Below are positions 24,429 through 33,489 of a stretch of 64,000 bases of DNA, in pieces. The position numbers were made by a program, and so were the translations under genes. Under the pieces are notes generated by a model. The model did not search any database and was not told where the DNA came from. It worked only from the letters and a program-made list of their open reading frames with translations. Source of the stretch: SVFI01 sp045535935 (GTDB taxonomy: Bacteria; Bacillota; Clostridia; Lachnospirales; Lachnospiraceae); NCBI GenBank assembly GCA_045535935.1, contig JAZSMO010000020.1, positions 15,633-79,632 of the forward strand. Reading direction: 5' to 3'. Positions within the stretch are counted from its first letter, which is position 1. Every line of letters begins with the position of its first letter.

Positions 24429-26081
24429 ATGTCATTATTTGGAAGTTTATATGTCGGCGCGTCCGGTTTGCAGACGGGACAAAATGCGTTGAACACGGTT
24501 GCACACAACCTGTCCAATGCAGATACCGTAGGTTTCACCAGACAGCAGACTTTATTGAGTGATAGACAGTATAATACTTTATCCGTAAATCCGAAAGCGG
24601 TAGCGAACCAGCAGACGGGACTCGGTGTTTGCTATGCGGATGTGAGACAGGTAAGAGACTATTTCCTGGATCAGACCTACCGGAGAGAATCCGGCCGTAG
24701 TGCATTTTACGAAGTATCATACAATACATTGACTGAAGTAGAGACTCTTCTTGGTGAATTGGAAGGAGAGTCTTTTAGTAATTCATTGAACAATCTTTGG
24801 GAGGCGGTGCAGGAGCTTGCAAAACAGCCGGCCAGCTCGGTAACACAGGGTCTTTTGATCCAGAGAGCCAGCCAGTTCGTGGAACAGGCCTCCAATGTAT
24901 ACGGTGCGCTTTCCAATTATCAGGACAATTTAAATGTGCAGTTGAGAGGCGAAGTGGATAAAATCAACGGATATGCAGATCGTCTTTTCCAGCTGAACAA
25001 TGACATTATTCGTATTGAGGCCGCCGGCGTGGAAAAAGCCAACGACCTTCGTGATGAAAGAAACAAAATCTTAGACGAATTAGGAAAATTGGGAAATATC
25101 GATTACACGGAGGATCTGGAAGGCGGAGTGACCGTGAAATTTGAAGGTCACGTGCTTGTAAACCGTGCCATGACATTTAAAATCGGTATGGATGTGAATG
25201 AGGAGACCGGATTTTACACTCCGTTCTGGCAGTCAGATGCCAAAAAGATATATCAGGAAGACGGAACCTTCAAGTATCAGATAGATAACTGCAAAGTGTA
25301 CGATATGATGCAGACGATTTCGACTGAGGCGAATACAGATATCGGTAGTCTCAAGGGAATGCTTCTTGCAAGAGGAACGCACAGAGCGGATTACACAGAT
25401 CTTCTGGATGCGGAAAAATACAATGATGAGGTTTCTTCCTCTATTTTGATGAATGTGGAAGCAGAGTTTGATAACCTGATTCACAATATTATCACCAAGA
25501 TTAATGAAGTGCTGGAAAATGCAGCGATCAAAGAGGGCGGTACCTATCTTCGCAATGAGGACGGTACCATCATCCAGCTGTTTGAACGAATCGGAAGTGA
25601 TGAGTACGATGCTGCAGGCAATCTGATTCGTGAAGACTTGACGCCGGGAAAAGAAAATACATTATTTACCGTTGCGAATCTTGTGGTAAATCCGGATCTG
25701 GTGAAAGAACCGACCAAACTCGGATTTATCAAAATGGATGCAAAGGAAGATTATGAGACGGCAGCTGAGTTGCAGAAGGTATTTGAGACAGAAGATTATA
25801 CGCTCAATCCAAATGTGACGACAAAGACAAATCTGGTGGATTACTATTCCAGTATTGTCAGCCAGGTGGCCAACACCGGATCCGTGTTTAACAGTATTTA
25901 TACGAATGAACAGGCGACTGTGGATTCCACAGAATATGCAAGACAGCAGATTGTCGGTGTGTCTGACGATGAAGAGTTAAACAACATGATTAAATTCCAG
26001 AATGCTTACAATGCATCCAGCCGTTATATCAACGTGATTGACGAGATGCTGGAGCATATTCTTAACACACTCGGAGTATAG
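24429..26081 (+). CDS. flgK: Flagellar hook-associated protein 1 (first copy)
   Basis: A 550-residue protein with the conserved N-terminal signature SLYVGASGLQTGQNALNTVA and HNLSNADTVGFTRQQ, and a C-terminal D0 helix ending NVIDEMLEHILNTLGV. FlgK is the first junction protein between hook and filament. Ribosome site GCGAGG. A second, divergent copy follows after 16 bases. The C-terminal signature MIKFQNAYNASSRYINVID is intact, so both copies look functional. Confidence 0.9.
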   Translation: MSLFGSLYVGASGLQTGQNALNTVAHNLSNADTVGFTRQQTLLSDRQYNTLSVNPKAVANQQTGLGVCYADVRQVRDYFLDQTYRRESGRSAFYEVSYNTLTEVETLLGELEGESFSNSLNNLWEAVQELAKQPASSVTQGLLIQRASQFVEQASNVYGALSNYQDNLNVQLRGEVDKINGYADRLFQLNNDIIRIEAAGVEKANDLRDERNKILDELGKLGNIDYTEDLEGGVTVKFEGHVLVNRAMTFKIGMDVNEETGFYTPFWQSDAKKIYQEDGTFKYQIDNCKVYDMMQTISTEANTDIGSLKGMLLARGTHRADYTDLLDAEKYNDEVSSSILMNVEAEFDNLIHNIITKINEVLENAAIKEGGTYLRNEDGTIIQLFERIGSDEYDAAGNLIREDLTPGKENTLFTVANLVVNPDLVKEPTKLGFIKMDAKEDYETAAELQKVFETEDYTLNPNVTTKTNLVDYYSSIVSQVANTGSVFNSIYTNEQATVDSTEYARQQIVGVSDDEELNNMIKFQNAYNASSRYINVIDEMLEHILNTLGV

Positions 26082-26097
26082 GAGAGGAGGTATTTAG

Positions 26098-27981
26098 ATG
26101 GGTTCTACTTTTTTTGGATTAAATATAGCATATACAGGACTTACAGCAGCTAATGCTGCGCTGAATACCACCGGTAACAATATTGCCAATGTAGAAACGG
26201 AAGGCTATTCGAGACAGACAGTGACGCAGCAGGCCAGCGATGCGCTTCGCACTTACACGACCTACGGATGCTCCGGTTCGGGTGTAGATACGATTTCCAT
26301 TGATCGAAACAGAGATGCTTTTTACGATTTTAAGTATTGGAACAATAATAACAAAATCGGTGAGTACGAAGAAAAACAGTATTACATGCAGCAGATTGAA
26401 GATTTGTTCAGCGATGATAAGACGATTAAGGGATTTACAAGCATCTTCAATGATATGTTCAGTGCACTTGCAGAAGTACAGAAGAACGCCGGTGATGCCA
26501 CAACCAAATCTCAGTTTATCGGTTTTGCCAACAATCTTGCGTATTATTTTAATACGGTGGCTGAAAATTTAGAAAAGATGCAGTTGGACGTCAATCAGGA
26601 AATCAAAAATAAGGTGGATGAGATTAATTCTTATGCCAGAGAGATTGCATCTCTGAATCAGCAGATCAATGTCATTGAGTTGACGGGCACTACGGCCAAT
26701 GAGCTTCGCGACCAGAGAGACCTTTTGGTCGACAAGCTTTCCATGGTAACCAATGTCGAAGTGAAGGAAACACCGATTATCGATGCAAATAACGGAAAAG
26801 ATACCGGTGCAAAGCGTTACATCGTGCAGATTGCAGGCGGACAGATTCTGGTGGATACCGGTGAGTATCATGAGCTGGAGTGTGTAGCCAGAGCGAATTA
26901 CGAAGCGACAAATCAGTCGGATGCACTCGGACTTTTTGATATTAAGTGGAAAAACGGAAACGATTTCTATATGTCCAGCACCTTGATCGGCGGACAGCTT
27001 CAGGGGCTTATCGCAATGCGTGACGGAAATAACGGGGAGAATTTTAAAGGCGTTGTTTCCGCGATTGAGAAAAATGCAGATACCGGCAAAAACGAAGTGA
27101 CGGTTGACGTGACAGCGGATTATCTCAGGGATTTAAATAAATGTACCCTTTCAGATGACGGCGGACTGATGCAAATCGGTAACCAGCAGTTCTATTATGA
27201 CACATTTAAAGTGGTTTATGATGATAACGGTGACATTACGCAGTATATCTTTGAAATCAGCGATGATCTTGCGAAAAATGCATCACAGCCGAACACAAGT
27301 CGTATTGATAAAGATGTTGAGGTCGGTCAGGCAATCGATTATCAGGGTATCCCTTATTATCAGGAACAGCTCAACGAGTGGGTGCGTACTTTTGCCGAAG
27401 CTTTTAACAAGATTCTGACACAGGATGGGGCTGTGGATGGTTACGGAAATGATCCGGATGTACTGTTTGTGGCAAATGAAGCGACGGACGTTACCCAGAG
27501 AAAGTTCCTCGATTCCAGAAATAAAGTGGCAGGAACGCCGATTGCCAGCACAGACGATACTTACTATTATCTGACAGCATCCAATTTTGCAATCAATAAA
27601 GAAATGCTGGAAGATTCCGAGTTGTTTGCGACGCATACAGGAAAAGGAGCGGGGCAGGAAGCGTACGATGTCATTGATGATCTCAATGATCTCCGCACCA
27701 ACAAAGATGTGATGAGTTTCCGCGGATGTAATGCGGGTGACTTCCTGCAGTGTATTCTTTCCGATATTTCTTTGAATGCCAGCAGCGCCAATTCGTTCTA
27801 TGCCAGCTATCAGAATATCGGAGCGACAATCGATACACAGCGACTTTCCATCAGCGGCGTGGATACAGATGAAGAATCCCTTAATCTCGTGCAGTTCCAG
27901 CATGCGTATAATCTGGCTTCCCAGATGATACAGGTTTTGACGGAAGTTTATGACAGATTGATTCTTCAGACAGGTGTTTAG
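26098..27981 (+). CDS. Flagellar hook-associated protein 1 (second copy)
   Basis: A 627-residue FlgK-type protein with N-terminal STFFGLNIAYTGLTAANAAL, NNIANVETEGYSRQT and the C-terminal signature LVQFQHAYNLASQMIQVLTE. Overall similarity to the neighbouring 550-residue copy is modest outside both ends; this one has a larger middle region. Possibly one copy is the true hook-proximal junction and the other a second junction ring, or the two replace each other in different conditions. Ribosome site GAGAGGAGG. Confidence 0.85.
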   Translation: MGSTFFGLNIAYTGLTAANAALNTTGNNIANVETEGYSRQTVTQQASDALRTYTTYGCSGSGVDTISIDRNRDAFYDFKYWNNNNKIGEYEEKQYYMQQIEDLFSDDKTIKGFTSIFNDMFSALAEVQKNAGDATTKSQFIGFANNLAYYFNTVAENLEKMQLDVNQEIKNKVDEINSYAREIASLNQQINVIELTGTTANELRDQRDLLVDKLSMVTNVEVKETPIIDANNGKDTGAKRYIVQIAGGQILVDTGEYHELECVARANYEATNQSDALGLFDIKWKNGNDFYMSSTLIGGQLQGLIAMRDGNNGENFKGVVSAIEKNADTGKNEVTVDVTADYLRDLNKCTLSDDGGLMQIGNQQFYYDTFKVVYDDNGDITQYIFEISDDLAKNASQPNTSRIDKDVEVGQAIDYQGIPYYQEQLNEWVRTFAEAFNKILTQDGAVDGYGNDPDVLFVANEATDVTQRKFLDSRNKVAGTPIASTDDTYYYLTASNFAINKEMLEDSELFATHTGKGAGQEAYDVIDDLNDLRTNKDVMSFRGCNAGDFLQCILSDISLNASSANSFYASYQNIGATIDTQRLSISGVDTDEESLNLVQFQHAYNLASQMIQVLTEVYDRLILQTGV

Positions 27982-28005
27982 TAAGTAGCCCAAACAGCCG
28001 ATATA
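27978..28005 (+). promoter_or_regulatory. Possible sigma-28-like promoter before flgL
   Basis: A perfect GCCGATATA -10 at 27997-28005, but the -35 (TTAG at 27978) is poor. Confidence 0.4.
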
Positions 28006-28042
28006 TAGGTTGAGAGTTTTAATATAAGACCGGAGGTTACCT

Positions 28043-29563
28043 ATGAGAATAACGAATAAGATTATTTCACAAAATTCGATTACCAATATTAATAACAATA
28101 AGATTTTGGAAGATAAATTCAATACGCAGCTTGCGACAGGTTCCAAAATCAATCGTCCTTCGGATGATCCGGTGGTTGCGATCCGTGCACTTCGCCTCCG
28201 CACCAACTTAAATCAGGTCAGTCAGTATTACACCAAAAATATTCCGGATGCAGAATCCTGGCTGGATATTACAGAAAGTGCCATCAGCACAGTCATTGAG
28301 ATTGTGACGGACATGTATTCCAACTGTACGCAGGGTGCGGCCGGTTTCCAGACGCCGGATGACAGAGATAAAATTCTTGATAATCTGAAGGCGCTCCAGC
28401 AGGAAGTGTATGCGACAGGTGATGCGGATTATGCGGGTAGATTTGTGTTTACAGGTTACAGAACTGACACTTCTCTTACCTTCGGTGTAGAGACAGAAAA
28501 AGAATACAAGATTACGGAGCAGTTGACAGCAGACAGTTTAGATGAAATTACATATGTAGATGTTGCCAAGCTGGATACCATGACAGAGACCAATGCGGAA
28601 GGGCTCGGAACTATGGAGCAGGAGATTAGTACTAATCAGGTGTACCGCATGCGGTTGGCTTATGAGAATTGTTCGCCGGACACGGTACCGCAGATTTCGT
28701 TCTACAATGCGGATGGTGAGCTGACAACATTTGAACCGGCGGTTATCTCGTTGAATGATACAACGCAGGATCCGTATTTGGCGGTCGAAGGAATGGTGGA
28801 AGCGGCGGTATATATTCCGGAGACGGGTGAAATCATTTTGGATGAGAATACATACAAAGCACTGAAAGCAGTAATCGATGACCCTGCTACCGATGTGGAT
28901 GAGGGCGAAATCCGTGTTACATATGAAAAGAGTGAATTTGCCAAAAGTGATATACGTCCGGAGCACTATTTCTACTGCGAATCGGATGGCATTACATACA
29001 ATGAAGGGTATCTGACCGGTGCAACCGACGATAATTCCAATCAGTTTATCTCTTACGATGTGGGATTTAATCAGGATGTCAGAGTTAACACATTGGCAAG
29101 TGAATTGTTCTCAACGGATCTTTCGCGTGATGTGGATGATCTCATCAATGCGGTAGAAGATGTAAAAGCCATGGAAGAGAACATCGCCACATTGGAGACG
29201 ATGATAAAAAATGATCCGGACAATCAGGAGCTTAAAGATCGTCTGGCAGCAGCAAAGAAGGCAAACACTTTCCTGACAGACAAAATGCAAAAGTTGTTCG
29301 AAACGAATATTACAAATATGCAGGGGCATTTAGATCTTGCAAACACAGCGCTTACGGCAACGGGTAACAGAAGTTCGAGAGTGGAGCTTGTATCGAACCG
29401 TTTGGCGAAACAGGAAGTGAACTTCAAAACCTTATCTTCACAGAACGAAGATGTGGATCTGACGGAAGTAGCGGTTACTCTGTCAAGTGTGGAACTGGCT
29501 TATCAGGCGGCGCTGATGGCAACAGGAAAGATTTCGCAGACGACGCTTTTGAACTACTTGTAA
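28043..29563 (+). CDS. flgL: Flagellar hook-associated protein 3
   Basis: A 506-residue protein with the flagellin-like N-terminal helix MRITNKIISQNSITNI, LATGSKINRPSDDPVVAIRA, and C-terminal block SVELAYQAALMATGKISQTT. FlgL is the second junction protein, between FlgK and the filament. It is longer than the 300-residue enterobacterial form because of a middle insertion (about residues 170-330). Ribosome site CGGAGG. Confidence 0.9.
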   Translation: MRITNKIISQNSITNINNNKILEDKFNTQLATGSKINRPSDDPVVAIRALRLRTNLNQVSQYYTKNIPDAESWLDITESAISTVIEIVTDMYSNCTQGAAGFQTPDDRDKILDNLKALQQEVYATGDADYAGRFVFTGYRTDTSLTFGVETEKEYKITEQLTADSLDEITYVDVAKLDTMTETNAEGLGTMEQEISTNQVYRMRLAYENCSPDTVPQISFYNADGELTTFEPAVISLNDTTQDPYLAVEGMVEAAVYIPETGEIILDENTYKALKAVIDDPATDVDEGEIRVTYEKSEFAKSDIRPEHYFYCESDGITYNEGYLTGATDDNSNQFISYDVGFNQDVRVNTLASELFSTDLSRDVDDLINAVEDVKAMEENIATLETMIKNDPDNQELKDRLAAAKKANTFLTDKMQKLFETNITNMQGHLDLANTALTATGNRSSRVELVSNRLAKQEVNFKTLSSQNEDVDLTEVAVTLSSVELAYQAALMATGKISQTTLLNYL

Positions 29564-29605
29564 AAGATGTCTGCTGAATAAAAACATAGAAAAGGAGAAA
29601 AGGGT

Positions 29606-30058
29606 ATGGAAGTAAATACAAGAATTTTCGGACTTATCGATATCGAGGATGACAAATTAATTCACTTTGTAAACGGTATTGTGGGATTTCCGGAGCTTAC
29701 AGATTTTGCGTTGATTCATGACACGGAAAAACAGGGAGGTATTCAGTGGCTGCAGTCTATGCAGGAGCCGCAGTTTGCGATTCCTGTGATGAATCCGCTT
29801 GATGTGTTGGATAATTATAATCCGCAGGTCGAAGATGAACTTTTGAAACCAATCGGAGGTTTGGATCCGGACAATATGCTTGTGCTTGTTACGGTAGCTG
29901 TTCCGAGCGATCTTACGAAGATGAGCGTGAATTTGCGCGGACCGATTGTAATCAATGCAGATAACAGAAAGGCTTGCCAGGTAATTACCGAAGGGGATGA
30001 TTATCAGGTGAAATTCCCGATTTACGATATTATCAAGAGCAGAAAGGCGGGTGAATGA
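29606..30058 (+). CDS. fliW: Flagellar assembly factor FliW
   Basis: A 150-residue protein of the usual length, with the family pattern GIVGFPELTDFALIHD and LVTVAVPSDLTKMSVNLRGP. FliW binds either flagellin or CsrA: when flagellin accumulates FliW leaves CsrA, which then blocks flagellin translation. Its stop is immediately followed by the csrA start, as in other Firmicutes. Ribosome site AAAGGAGA. Confidence 0.9.
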   Translation: MEVNTRIFGLIDIEDDKLIHFVNGIVGFPELTDFALIHDTEKQGGIQWLQSMQEPQFAIPVMNPLDVLDNYNPQVEDELLKPIGGLDPDNMLVLVTVAVPSDLTKMSVNLRGPIVINADNRKACQVITEGDDYQVKFPIYDIIKSRKAGE

Positions 30059-30059
30059 T

Positions 30060-30275
30060 ATGCTGGCATTGACACGTAAAAAAGGCGAGGCACTCGTGAT
30101 TAATAATAATATCGAAATTACGATTCTTGAAGTGAAAGGGGATCAGGTGAAGATTGGTATAGCAGCACCGAAGGAAGTGCCGGTATATCGCAAGGAAGTA
30201 TATCTTCAGATTCAGGAAGCAAACAAAGAGGCAATGCAGGTGTCCGGTTTGGATGCACTCAAAGACCTCTTCTAG
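30060..30275 (+). CDS. csrA: Carbon storage regulator CsrA
   Basis: ATG 30060 gives MLALTRKKGEALVINNNIEI, the canonical CsrA start; the earlier GTG 30051 overlaps fliW and is less likely. 71 residues, of which the RNA-binding strands and the KEVPVYRKEVY motif are intact. CsrA binds GGA motifs in hairpin loops near ribosome sites. Such hairpins are visible in both flagellin leaders (33449-33464; 34468-34486 and 34523-34539). The spacing of one base after fliW favours joint translation. Confidence 0.9.
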   Translation: MLALTRKKGEALVINNNIEITILEVKGDQVKIGIAAPKEVPVYRKEVYLQIQEANKEAMQVSGLDALKDLF

Positions 30276-30306
30276 CAAAATTTTACGTTTTCTTGTGAAA
30301 AAAGGT

Positions 30307-30333
30307 TAATTTCCTATTTATTTTTGACGATAG
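30307..30333 (+). promoter_or_regulatory. Possible sigma-28-like promoter of flaG
   Basis: TAAT (30307-30310), 15 bases, GACGATAG (30326-30333). Two changes from the GCCGATAT -10 consensus, so uncertain. An alternative is a sigma-A site (TTGACG at 30324 and TATAAG at 30345, but only 15 bases apart). Confidence 0.4.
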
Positions 30334-30385
30334 ATAAGTTAAAGTATAAGTAGGTAACTTTATTTTTCACATGGAGGTGGATATT

Positions 30386-30817
30386 ATGGCAATTGAACCA
30401 ATTGGAAGTATGATGACACTGCAGGCACAAGCTATGAAACCTGTAGAGCCAGTCAAACCGGTTGCTGAGAGCACGGATGCGATCGCACTGGAATCAGGAG
30501 CTAAGCTGGATGCTATGACGCAGGGGATTGCGCGCGTTCAGGAGTCCGAGGGAGAGTCTTCCGGACAGAATGGTGCGTATGGTAATCAGAATCAGCCGTC
30601 AAACGAACAGCTGAAAAAAGCGGTGGATCAGATGAATAAAAAGATGGAGAATTCAGAAGCTGTCTTTGGTTTTCATGATGATACCAACCGTGTAACAATT
30701 AAAATCGTGGACAAAGACACCAAAAAAGTAATTAAGGAACTACCACCGGAAAAGACGCTGGATATGATAGCAAAAGTGTGGGAGATGGCAGGTATTCTTG
30801 TTGATGAAAAGCGATAG
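30386..30817 (+). CDS. flaG: FlaG family flagellar protein
   Basis: Start ATG 30386 after GGAGGTGG; the ATG at 30371 lies inside the ribosome site. 143 residues. The C-terminal half (LKKAVDQMNKKMENSEAVF, TKKVIKELPPEKTLDMIAKV) matches the FlaG domain; the N-terminal half is low-complexity and disordered. FlaG affects filament length in other bacteria. Its place between csrA and fliD is typical. Confidence 0.85.
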   Translation: MAIEPIGSMMTLQAQAMKPVEPVKPVAESTDAIALESGAKLDAMTQGIARVQESEGESSGQNGAYGNQNQPSNEQLKKAVDQMNKKMENSEAVFGFHDDTNRVTIKIVDKDTKKVIKELPPEKTLDMIAKVWEMAGILVDEKR

Positions 30818-30829
30818 GAGGCAGAGAAT

Positions 30830-32428
30830 ATGACGATTCGAATCACGGGTATGAACTCCGGGCTCGATACAGAAAGCATTATTTCTGAACTCGTTTCTGC
30901 CCAGAGTACCAAAAAGAACAGCCTGGTAAAGGCGCAGACCAAGCTTTCGTGGAAGATGGATGCTTGGAAAACATTAAATAGTAAAATTTACAATCTGTAT
31001 TCCTCTACACTTAGCAATATGCGTTTTTCTTCTGCATATACACAGAAGAAGACCACTGTGTCCAACACATCGATTGCATCGGTGGTTGCCAGCGCAGAAG
31101 CGACGGACGGAGTACAGACATTAAAGATTAATTCGCTTGCTAAGTCAGGATATCTGACAGGTGCAGAGCTTGAAGGAGTTTCTACCACAACTAAGTTATC
31201 CGATCTTGCAGGAATCGGCGAGGACGAAGCCGTGAGCTTGAAAGTGAAGCTCGGTGATGGAACCGAAACAGACATTTCTTTGACAGGCGCAAGCAAAGTC
31301 AGCGATGTGGTTGCCAAGTTAAAAGAAGCGGGAATCAATGCAAACTTCGATGCAAAGAATCAGCGTTTCTTTGTAAGTGCAAAAGAGACGGGTCTGGATG
31401 CAGAGTTTTCTCTGACAGCACAGGATGCGGAAGGCAATACAACAGACAATGGGCTTAAAGTTCTCTCTGCACTCGGTATTTTAACGAGTGAAGCAGATGA
31501 AAATGCATCAAAAGGTGCGGTCAGTGCAGAGTTTCAGGCGCAGCTTGACCGTTTGGGATTGTCCCTTTCCACCGATAAGGCGGACGGAGGAGCGACTCGC
31601 ATCAAAGCACAGGATGCAGAGATTGTTTTGAACGGTGCGACGTTTACATCTTCCGACAATAGTTTTGAAATCAACGGACTCACCATTACGGCCCTGCAGG
31701 AGTCAGACGAAGAAGTAACCCTTACGACGGGTAATGACTATGATGGCATTTATGATACAATTAAGAATTTCCTGAAAGGTTACAATGAGCTGGTCAATGA
31801 GATGGATTCTCTCTATAACGCAGCATCTTCCAAGGGATATGAACCGCTTACTTCCGAGGAAAAGGATGCTATGAGTGAGAGTGAAATTGAGGATTGGGAG
31901 AAGAAGATCAAAGATTCCCTGCTCAGAAGAGACTCAACGCTCGACAGTATTGCGGATGCAATGCAGAATGCAATGGCAGGAGCCATCGAGATCGGCGGAG
32001 AAAAATATTATCTCTCCAGCTTTGGTATCAATACACTGGGATATTTTACGGCAGCTGAAAATGAAAAGCATGCATATCATATCGACGGTGATCCGGATGA
32101 TACCTCAACATCAGGCAAGACAGATAAGTTAAAAGCGGCTATCATCAATGATCCTGAGACGGTTATGAAATTCTTCCAGGAACTCAGCAACAAGCTCTAT
32201 ACAACGCTGGGAGACAAGATGTCGGCGACCGAGATGCGCAGTGTTTACAAAGTGTACAACGACAAGCAGATGCAGTCAGAGTACGACGCATACAAGGATG
32301 AAATCGAAGAGCAGGAAGAAAAAATTACAGATTTCGAGGACAAATGGTATAAAAAATTCAGTGCCATGGAAGTGGCGATGGCCAAATTGGAATCCAAGAC
32401 CAATGCGATTTCCGGTCTGTTAGGATAA
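30830..32428 (+). CDS. fliD: Flagellar filament cap protein FliD (hook-associated protein 2)
   Basis: A 532-residue protein with N-terminal RITGMNSGLDTESIISEL, VSAQSTKKNSLVKAQTKLSW and C-terminal MEVAMAKLESKTNAISGLLG, both coiled-coil segments for pentamer formation. FliD caps the filament and places flagellin subunits at the tip. It is followed directly by fliS. Ribosome site AGGAGGCAG. Confidence 0.9.
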   Translation: MTIRITGMNSGLDTESIISELVSAQSTKKNSLVKAQTKLSWKMDAWKTLNSKIYNLYSSTLSNMRFSSAYTQKKTTVSNTSIASVVASAEATDGVQTLKINSLAKSGYLTGAELEGVSTTTKLSDLAGIGEDEAVSLKVKLGDGTETDISLTGASKVSDVVAKLKEAGINANFDAKNQRFFVSAKETGLDAEFSLTAQDAEGNTTDNGLKVLSALGILTSEADENASKGAVSAEFQAQLDRLGLSLSTDKADGGATRIKAQDAEIVLNGATFTSSDNSFEINGLTITALQESDEEVTLTTGNDYDGIYDTIKNFLKGYNELVNEMDSLYNAASSKGYEPLTSEEKDAMSESEIEDWEKKIKDSLLRRDSTLDSIADAMQNAMAGAIEIGGEKYYLSSFGINTLGYFTAAENEKHAYHIDGDPDDTSTSGKTDKLKAAIINDPETVMKFFQELSNKLYTTLGDKMSATEMRSVYKVYNDKQMQSEYDAYKDEIEEQEEKITDFEDKWYKKFSAMEVAMAKLESKTNAISGLLG

Positions 32429-32438
32429 GGAGAAAGAG

Positions 32439-32819
32439 ATGGCATTACCAAATGCATATGCGCAGTATGCGCAGTATAACACGAACAAAATATTGACAGC
32501 TTCTCCGGCGGAACTTACATTGATGCTCTATGACGGTGCGATTAAGTTTTGTAATATCGCAATCATGGGAATTGAGCAGAAAGATATACAGAAGGCCAAT
32601 GACAATATCAAAAAGGTGCAACGTATAATAGAAGAGTTCCGTGCGACACTTGATATGAAATATCCGGTGGCACAGGATTTTGAGAGAGTATATGTGTATC
32701 TGCTTGAGCGTCTTTTGGAAGCGAATATCAAAAAGGATAAAGAGATATTAGAAGAGGTGAATACGCATCTTCGTTCTATGAGAGATACTTGGAAGGAAGT
32801 TATGAAAAGAGCGAAATAG
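32439..32819 (+). CDS. fliS: Flagellin export chaperone FliS
   Basis: A 126-residue protein of standard length, starting MALPNAYAQYAQYNTNKILT and containing SPAELTLMLYDGAIKFCNIA, the conserved FliS block. FliS holds the C-terminal helices of flagellin in the cytoplasm before export. Ribosome site AAGGAGA. Confidence 0.92.
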   Translation: MALPNAYAQYAQYNTNKILTASPAELTLMLYDGAIKFCNIAIMGIEQKDIQKANDNIKKVQRIIEEFRATLDMKYPVAQDFERVYVYLLERLLEANIKKDKEILEEVNTHLRSMRDTWKEVMKRAK

Positions 32820-32832
32820 TTAGGAGACGGCG

Positions 32833-33315
32833 ATGGAAAAACAGTATTTACCTATTATGATACAAAGTCTCGAAAAAAAGATCGGGATTTTGGATCAGAT
32901 TATAACAAAGAATAAAGAACAGACAGAAATACTGAATGATCCGGACATGAAATGGGATGATTTTGATGCCAATGCGAATCAAAAGATGGATTTGATTGGC
33001 GAGATGGAAAAGCTGGACGATGGATTTGAGGAGCTCTTTGACAGAGTGAAAGAAGAACTTCAGAGCCCGGCCGGCAAAGACAAACATGCGCAGTCTATTA
33101 TCAGAATGCAGGAGCTGATCGGACAGATTACGGAGCGCAGCGCTTCCATTCAGGCACAGGAGGCTCGCAATAAGACACTTGTGGAGCAGTATTTCCGTCA
33201 GAGCAGAGAGGCGATCCGAAAAGGGAGAACGTCCTCCAAGGTGGCTATGGACTATTACAAAAGTATGAGCCAGGGCGCCTATGCAAGTCCGTTTTTCCTG
33301 GACAGCAAAAAATAA
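32833..33315 (+). CDS. Coiled-coil flagellar protein, FliT/FlgN-like
   Basis: A 160-residue, fully helical protein (MEKQYLPIMIQSLEKKIGIL) encoded between fliS and the first flagellin. Similar small helical proteins at this position in other Firmicutes act as export chaperones (FliT-like). I see no diagnostic motif, so the name is from position and helical content only. It ends ASPFFLDSKK, and the hag promoter follows. Confidence 0.7.
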   Translation: MEKQYLPIMIQSLEKKIGILDQIITKNKEQTEILNDPDMKWDDFDANANQKMDLIGEMEKLDDGFEELFDRVKEELQSPAGKDKHAQSIIRMQELIGQITERSASIQAQEARNKTLVEQYFRQSREAIRKGRTSSKVAMDYYKSMSQGAYASPFFLDSKK

Positions 33316-33336
33316 AAAATTTTTTTAAAAAAGGTA

Positions 33337-33363
33337 TTAATATTTTCGGATTTACTCCGATAT
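33337..33363 (+). promoter_or_regulatory. Sigma-28-like promoter of the first flagellin gene
   Basis: TTAAT (33337-33341), 15 bases, CCGATAT (33357-33363). The -10 is perfect; the -35 is TAAT rather than TAAA. The leader is about 120 bases. Confidence 0.6.
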
Positions 33364-33448
33364 ATAATACAAGTAAAACAAATACTTATTAACCAAGAAA
33401 AAGAGTCAAACGGAGCGTACGGCCGGGAACATTCTTTTTCGTCGATGA

Positions 33449-33464
33449 TCACCAAGGATGGTGA
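33449..33464 (+). promoter_or_regulatory. CsrA-type hairpin in the first flagellin leader
   Basis: TCACC pairs with GGTGA around the loop AAGGAT, exposing GGA at 33456-33458. The ribosome site AAGGAGGA (33476-33483) holds another GGA. A larger hairpin (GAAAAAG 33397-33403, CTTTTTC 33434-33440) lies upstream. CsrA is known to bind GGA loops in flagellin leaders of Bacillus subtilis. Confidence 0.6.
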
Positions 33465-33489
33465 CATGCAAATTCAAGGAGGAAATAAT

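Noticed and set aside
27283..28206. A 307-codon minus-strand frame across flgK and flgL
   Set aside because: No ribosome site; overlaps two well-supported flagellar genes.
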